Positions 60,622 to 64,000 of a stretch of DNA of 64,000 bases are shown one piece after another. Source of the stretch: Nitrospirales bacterium (GTDB lineage Bacteria; Nitrospirota; Nitrospiria; Nitrospirales; UBA8639); assembly GCA_031315865.1 (NCBI GenBank), contig JALDRJ010000002.1, forward strand, positions 1,462,001 to 1,526,000, in the 5' to 3' direction. Position 1 is the stretch's first letter. Each line of letters opens with the position of its first letter. A program made the position numbers and the translations under genes. Below the pieces are notes generated by a model. That model had not been told where the DNA came from, did not search any database, and saw nothing but the letters and a program-made list of their open reading frames with translations.

Positions 60622-61515
60622 TTACCTTTTTGGTGTTTGGGGTTTTCCCCATTGCCGTGAAAAGAATACATGAACGCGTTTTTTTGCCGCTGCCGTGATG
60701 GCTTCAGGTGGGGTGACGAGGGCATGCTCCAAGGCTGTCTGACAGGAGCACTGTGGATTTTCAGGCGCCAGGCGCAGCGACGCTTTAAGTACGGCTTGAG
60801 CGATTTTCACATTCTTCTTCATGATGTTGAGAATCGCACCGACCGATACCGCCTCTTCAGTCTCATGCCAGCAATCGAAGTCTGTCACGAGGGCCAGCGT
60901 GGCATAACACAGTTCGGCTTCTCGAGCGAGTTTGGCTTCGGGAATATTGGTCATCCCGATGATATCAACTCCCCATTGCCGATAAAGTCTGGATTCGGCT
61001 TTTGTCGAAAATTGGGGGCCTTCGATGCACAGGTACGTCCCACCTCGGTGAACAATCTGGCCCACTTCTTGACTGGCTTTTTGGAGGGTTGAGGACAGCG
61101 CGGAACAAATCGGGTCGGCTAAGGACACATGAGCTACCAGACCTTGATCAAAAAACGTGTGTGATCGTTGGGTTGTCCTGTCGATGAATTGATCAGGGAG
61201 AACGAAGTCTCCAGGCTTAATAGTTTCTTTCATACTGCCCACGGCGCTCACCGAAAACACTTGCGAGACACCCAGCGATTTCAGTGCATAGATGTTGGCG
61301 CGATAATTGATTTGAGAAGGTGAGATGGTATGGCCCTTCCCATGGCGAGCCAAAAAGGCAAGGCGCTTCCCTGCGATGTTGCCAAGGACGATCCGGTCAG
61401 AGATTCGCCCGAACGGCGTCTGAGGTCTGACTTCTTGAACTTGTTCCAGACCTTCCATCTGATACAACCCACTACCGCCGATGATCCCGATGTCGGCCTG
61501 AAGTTTCGTAGGCAT
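60622..61515 (-). CDS. mtnP: S-methyl-5'-thioadenosine phosphorylase
   Basis: The 297-residue protein has the purine nucleoside phosphorylase fold: IGIIGGSGLYQMEGL, RHGKGHTISPSQINYRAN, EGPQFSTKAESRLYR, GMTNIPEAKLARE and VTDFDCWHETEEAVSV. This set is typical of MTAP, which phosphorolyses methylthioadenosine in methionine salvage. GAGG is nine bases before the ATG. It overlaps the start region of the kinase gene. Confidence 0.92.
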   Translation of the reverse strand: MPTKLQADIGIIGGSGLYQMEGLEQVQEVRPQTPFGRISDRIVLGNIAGKRLAFLARHGKGHTISPSQINYRANIYALKSLGVSQVFSVSAVGSMKETIKPGDFVLPDQFIDRTTQRSHTFFDQGLVAHVSLADPICSALSSTLQKASQEVGQIVHRGGTYLCIEGPQFSTKAESRLYRQWGVDIIGMTNIPEAKLAREAELCYATLALVTDFDCWHETEEAVSVGAILNIMKKNVKIAQAVLKASLRLAPENPQCSCQTALEHALVTPPEAITAAAKKRVHVFFSRQWGKPQTPKR

Positions 61516-61545
61516 GAGTCACATCCTCTTAGCGCATGCTGGTGG

Positions 61546-62562
61546 TCATGAATGTGTGTGTGACGGCACAGCCTCAAGGTTTTGAGGCGCGTTGTCGTGA
61601 AGGTGAGTCAGGAATCCTTGAATCACCTCCAGGGCTCGACTCGCTACGTCGGTCGCTGATTCGTGCGCAGCGACGTTCAACCACTGCACGGACGGTTCTT
61701 TCCGGAACCAGGTTATCTGACGTTTTGCAAAGTGCCGGGTATCCCGTTTTAATATCCGGACCGCTTCTTCGTAGGAATACTCCCCCATGAGGTATCCGGC
61801 CATCTGTTTATACCCAAGGCTCGTCATGGAACTGAGATGTCGATGATACCCCTCGGCGAGTAACCGTTGTGTTTCGTCGATCAAGCCTTTCTCGATTTCC
61901 CGTTCAACTCGGTCGTCGATGCGTTGGTACAGATGTTCGCGCTCCATCCGCAATCCGATGACGAGAGCATGATACGGGGCCTCCTGGAAATTATGCTGTT
62001 GATGAGCGTCAGAAAGCGGTATACCGAGAGCGTGGTACACTTCCAGCCCACGTTGGACTTTCACATAATCATTCGGATGTAATCGCCGGGCCAAGGCTGG
62101 GTCGACCTGGGAAAGTTGCCTATGGACATAGGCAGCTCCTTTCTCACGGGCTTGGAGATCCAGCTGTTTCCGTAAATCCCAGTTCGCTGGTGGCCCTGTC
62201 CAAAGACCATGCAGCAACGTGCGAATATACAGCCCTGTTCCTCCAGCGACCAATGGAATCTTCCCATGTTTATGAAGACCCTCAATCATATGTCTCGCAT
62301 GCTGCCGGTAATCACCGACGGAAAAGTGTTGATCCGGGTTGACTAAATCAATCAATCGATGCGGAATGCCCTGTCGTTCTTGAAGCGTGGGCTTATCCGT
62401 TCCTATGTCCATGCCTCGATAGACTTGGCGGGAATCTGCGGTCAGGATTTCCGTTTCTAGTTCTTTGGCGATTTCTATGGCTACCCGGCTTTTGCCGATT
62501 GCCGTGGGGCCCATGAGTACGATCACGGGTTCTACTGGACGTATGGAAGAGTCCGAAACCAT
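61546..62562 (-). CDS. miaA: tRNA dimethylallyltransferase
   Basis: I start at MVSDSSIRPVEP (62562), 32 bp after the mutL stop; the frame to 62658 overlaps mutL. The product has the P-loop LMGPTAIGKSRVAIE, then LTADSRQVYRGMDIGTDKP, IPLVAGGTGLYIRTLLHG and QITWFRKE. It adds the isopentenyl group to A37 of tRNAs reading UNN codons. mutL-miaA order is common in bacteria. Confidence 0.93.
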   Translation of the reverse strand: MVSDSSIRPVEPVIVLMGPTAIGKSRVAIEIAKELETEILTADSRQVYRGMDIGTDKPTLQERQGIPHRLIDLVNPDQHFSVGDYRQHARHMIEGLHKHGKIPLVAGGTGLYIRTLLHGLWTGPPANWDLRKQLDLQAREKGAAYVHRQLSQVDPALARRLHPNDYVKVQRGLEVYHALGIPLSDAHQQHNFQEAPYHALVIGLRMEREHLYQRIDDRVEREIEKGLIDETQRLLAEGYHRHLSSMTSLGYKQMAGYLMGEYSYEEAVRILKRDTRHFAKRQITWFRKEPSVQWLNVAAHESATDVASRALEVIQGFLTHLHDNAPQNLEAVPSHTHS

Positions 62563-62593
62563 GGTAGGTTGTAACACAGGTGAAGGCCGATTC

Positions 62594-64000
62594 TCATGCA
62601 CGGCCGAAAATTTTATCCAGTTCCTGTGGAGAAAATCGTAGCGCGACTCGCCGGCCATGGGGGCAGGTCATCGGATTTCCTTCTTCAGCCCAATCGGTCA
62701 GTAATCGCGTGATTTCCGGTTCATTCATGGGGCGTCCAGCTTGGACGGCGCTTTGGCAGGCCATCGAGGCGAACACGGGGCGAACTTTGGCGTCGAGCGA
62801 ATCGTGGGACTTCCATTCTGCGAGGTCATCCAGGACATCTTGGATCAGCGCGCTATACGGCATTGTTCCTAAAACCGATGGAACCGCGCGAATGACGAAG
62901 GAGCGTCCTCCGAACGGTTCGATTTCCAATCCAAGCTTGGCCAGTTCTGGGACATATTCAGCCAGAAGGTCGCATTGATGGGCGGGAAGATCGATGGGTT
63001 CAGGGATCAACAGCGGTTGAGTCTCGATCTTCTGTCGTTGCCAGGCTCTCCATAAACGTTCAAACAGCACTCGTTCATGTGCCGTGTGCTGATCAACGAT
63101 TTGTAATTCTCCATTCACTTGGGCGATCAGGAAAGTTTGACGCACCTGTCCGAGTGAAACAATTTGTCGTTCATCGGACATGAGGGAATAGGTGGGACGA
63201 GTTTCTTGCGACGTCGCAAGTAAGGGATCTCTCCCGGCTTCTGTGGCGGTTTCAAGTGTATGGGGCATGAAAAGGGATGTGGACATGTTTTTGTCAAAAG
63301 GACGATCTGATTGACGATAAGAAGACTGCATAACCCCATGGGTTTCCGCCGATACGGCTGGCCCCGGGTGTCCCTCGGCTAGCGTTACGCCAATATTCTC
63401 TCTCGTTTGGGCTTTGAGTGGTTGTCGGATCGCGGCCTTGATGACGGAATGGACCACGTCCGCTTGGGAGAAACGAACTTCTCGCTTGGCCGGATGGACA
63501 TTCACGTCGATCGCGGCAGGAGATATATTCAGGAAGAGTGCGAAGACCGGATGTTGCCCTTTGGGTAAAAACGAACCATAGGCTTCGTAGGCGGCATGGG
63601 TGATCGTCGTATTCTTCACTGCCCTTCGGTTGACGAAAATGTCTTGGGGGGTTCGGCTGGATCGAGTATGGTACGGACTGACCGTGAGGCCAGTGACATG
63701 AATGCCTGCCTGATCAAAGTCGAGTGGAAGCATTCGGTCAATCAAGCGGGTGCCGTAGACTTGCACGAGGCGATCTGCCGCCGTCTGTGTATTGGGATAA
63801 TCAAAGACCGAGTGATCGTTATGGAGCAATCGAAAGTGGACTGCGTGATGTACTAGGGCAGCCTGTTGAACAGCTAAGCAAATTTTGGAGAATTCTGTTC
63901 CCACGGATTTTAGAAATTTTAACCGTGCGGGTGTATTAAAGAACAAATCCTGGACGTCGACTTGAGTGCCTTGTGGGGCGGGACTTTCTCGAGAGGACCA
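62594..64000 (-). CDS. mutL: DNA mismatch repair protein MutL (5' end outside window)
   Basis: The frame runs to the right edge. It reads PQGTQVDVQDLFFNTPARLK near the edge, the MutL GHKL domain motif, then a linker and the C-terminal dimerisation domain (EIVDQHTAHERVLFE, FVIRAVPSVLG, ACQSAVQAGRPMNEPE, CPHGRRVALRFSPQEL). CPHGRP-like and QACQ-like motifs hint that the protein may have the endonuclease site, but the DQHAxxERxxYE motif reads DQHTAHERVLFE. Confidence 0.94.
   Translation of the reverse strand, partial: WSSRESPAPQGTQVDVQDLFFNTPARLKFLKSVGTEFSKICLAVQQAALVHHAVHFRLLHNDHSVFDYPNTQTAADRLVQVYGTRLIDRMLPLDFDQAGIHVTGLTVSPYHTRSSRTPQDIFVNRRAVKNTTITHAAYEAYGSFLPKGQHPVFALFLNISPAAIDVNVHPAKREVRFSQADVVHSVIKAAIRQPLKAQTRENIGVTLAEGHPGPAVSAETHGVMQSSYRQSDRPFDKNMSTSLFMPHTLETATEAGRDPLLATSQETRPTYSLMSDERQIVSLGQVRQTFLIAQVNGELQIVDQHTAHERVLFERLWRAWQRQKIETQPLLIPEPIDLPAHQCDLLAEYVPELAKLGLEIEPFGGRSFVIRAVPSVLGTMPYSALIQDVLDDLAEWKSHDSLDAKVRPVFASMACQSAVQAGRPMNEPEITRLLTDWAEEGNPMTCPHGRRVALRFSPQELDKIFGRA

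Noticed and set aside
1-64000. CRISPR arrays
   Set aside because: No regularly spaced short repeats and no cas-like genes were found.

Overview
The window looks like part of a chromosome of a Nitrospirota bacterium, most likely Nitrospira-like. This is inferred from an NnrS-type heme-copper protein, two small c-type cytochromes with an unusual shared pattern (PLKPRVP, CVNCH, DFTNC), many two-component and sigma-54 elements, moderate GC in the flanks and the general gene repertoire. No marker gene in the window fixes the genus. Both ends cut a gene: nnrS on the left and mutL on the right.

Left chromosomal flank (1-13.9 kb): nnrS (partial) diverges from a FetB-like permease. Then come a VKOR-thioredoxin fusion, a J-domain protein, an MscS channel, and a short operon (cold-shock-like protein, tiny membrane protein, mannose-1-phosphate guanylyltransferase). 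Next is an NtrC-type two-component system. Both the two-component operon and the neighbouring operon carry a good sigma-54 promoter and the same pair of GGACAA sites at matching distances, so I infer one autoregulated circuit. Then follow small envelope proteins, a Spy/CpxP-like protein, a YkgJ cysteine-cluster protein, a CBS protein, an SDR and a secreted His/Lys-rich protein.

Accessory zone 1 (14.0-18.7 kb): a VapBC toxin-antitoxin pair sits between two ~370 bp direct repeats. It is followed by an AlbA_2 (Schlafen-type) protein and a SEC-C protein with a nuclease-like core.

Accessory zone 2 (18.9-51.0 kb): a ~32 kb island bounded by copies of the 3' half of tRNA-Lys. It holds (i) a two-gene set, an LCAT-like lipase plus a 2100-residue transglutaminase/NB-ARC/repeat protein, which is the best candidate for an undescribed defence system; (ii) integrase, an AlpA-like regulator and a Prim-Pol/RepA-like protein; (iii) an AT-rich block with membrane proteins, zinc-ribbon proteins, a 1049-residue coiled-coil protein built of 21-residue repeats and a VirD4/TraG-like ATPase; (iv) a reverse transcriptase without a standard start codon, next to a permuted duplication of a small secreted-protein gene; (v) a 737-residue protein with a nuclease-like N-terminus. 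Paired ACAGG motifs lie at nearly every module border.

Right flank (51.0-64 kb): tRNA-Lys, tRNA-Arg, a secreted zincin-like protein, a UvrD-family helicase, two hypothetical genes, a HEAT-repeat protein, two cytochromes c, a RodZ-like protein, a PfkB kinase, mtnP, miaA and mutL (partial), mostly on the minus strand.
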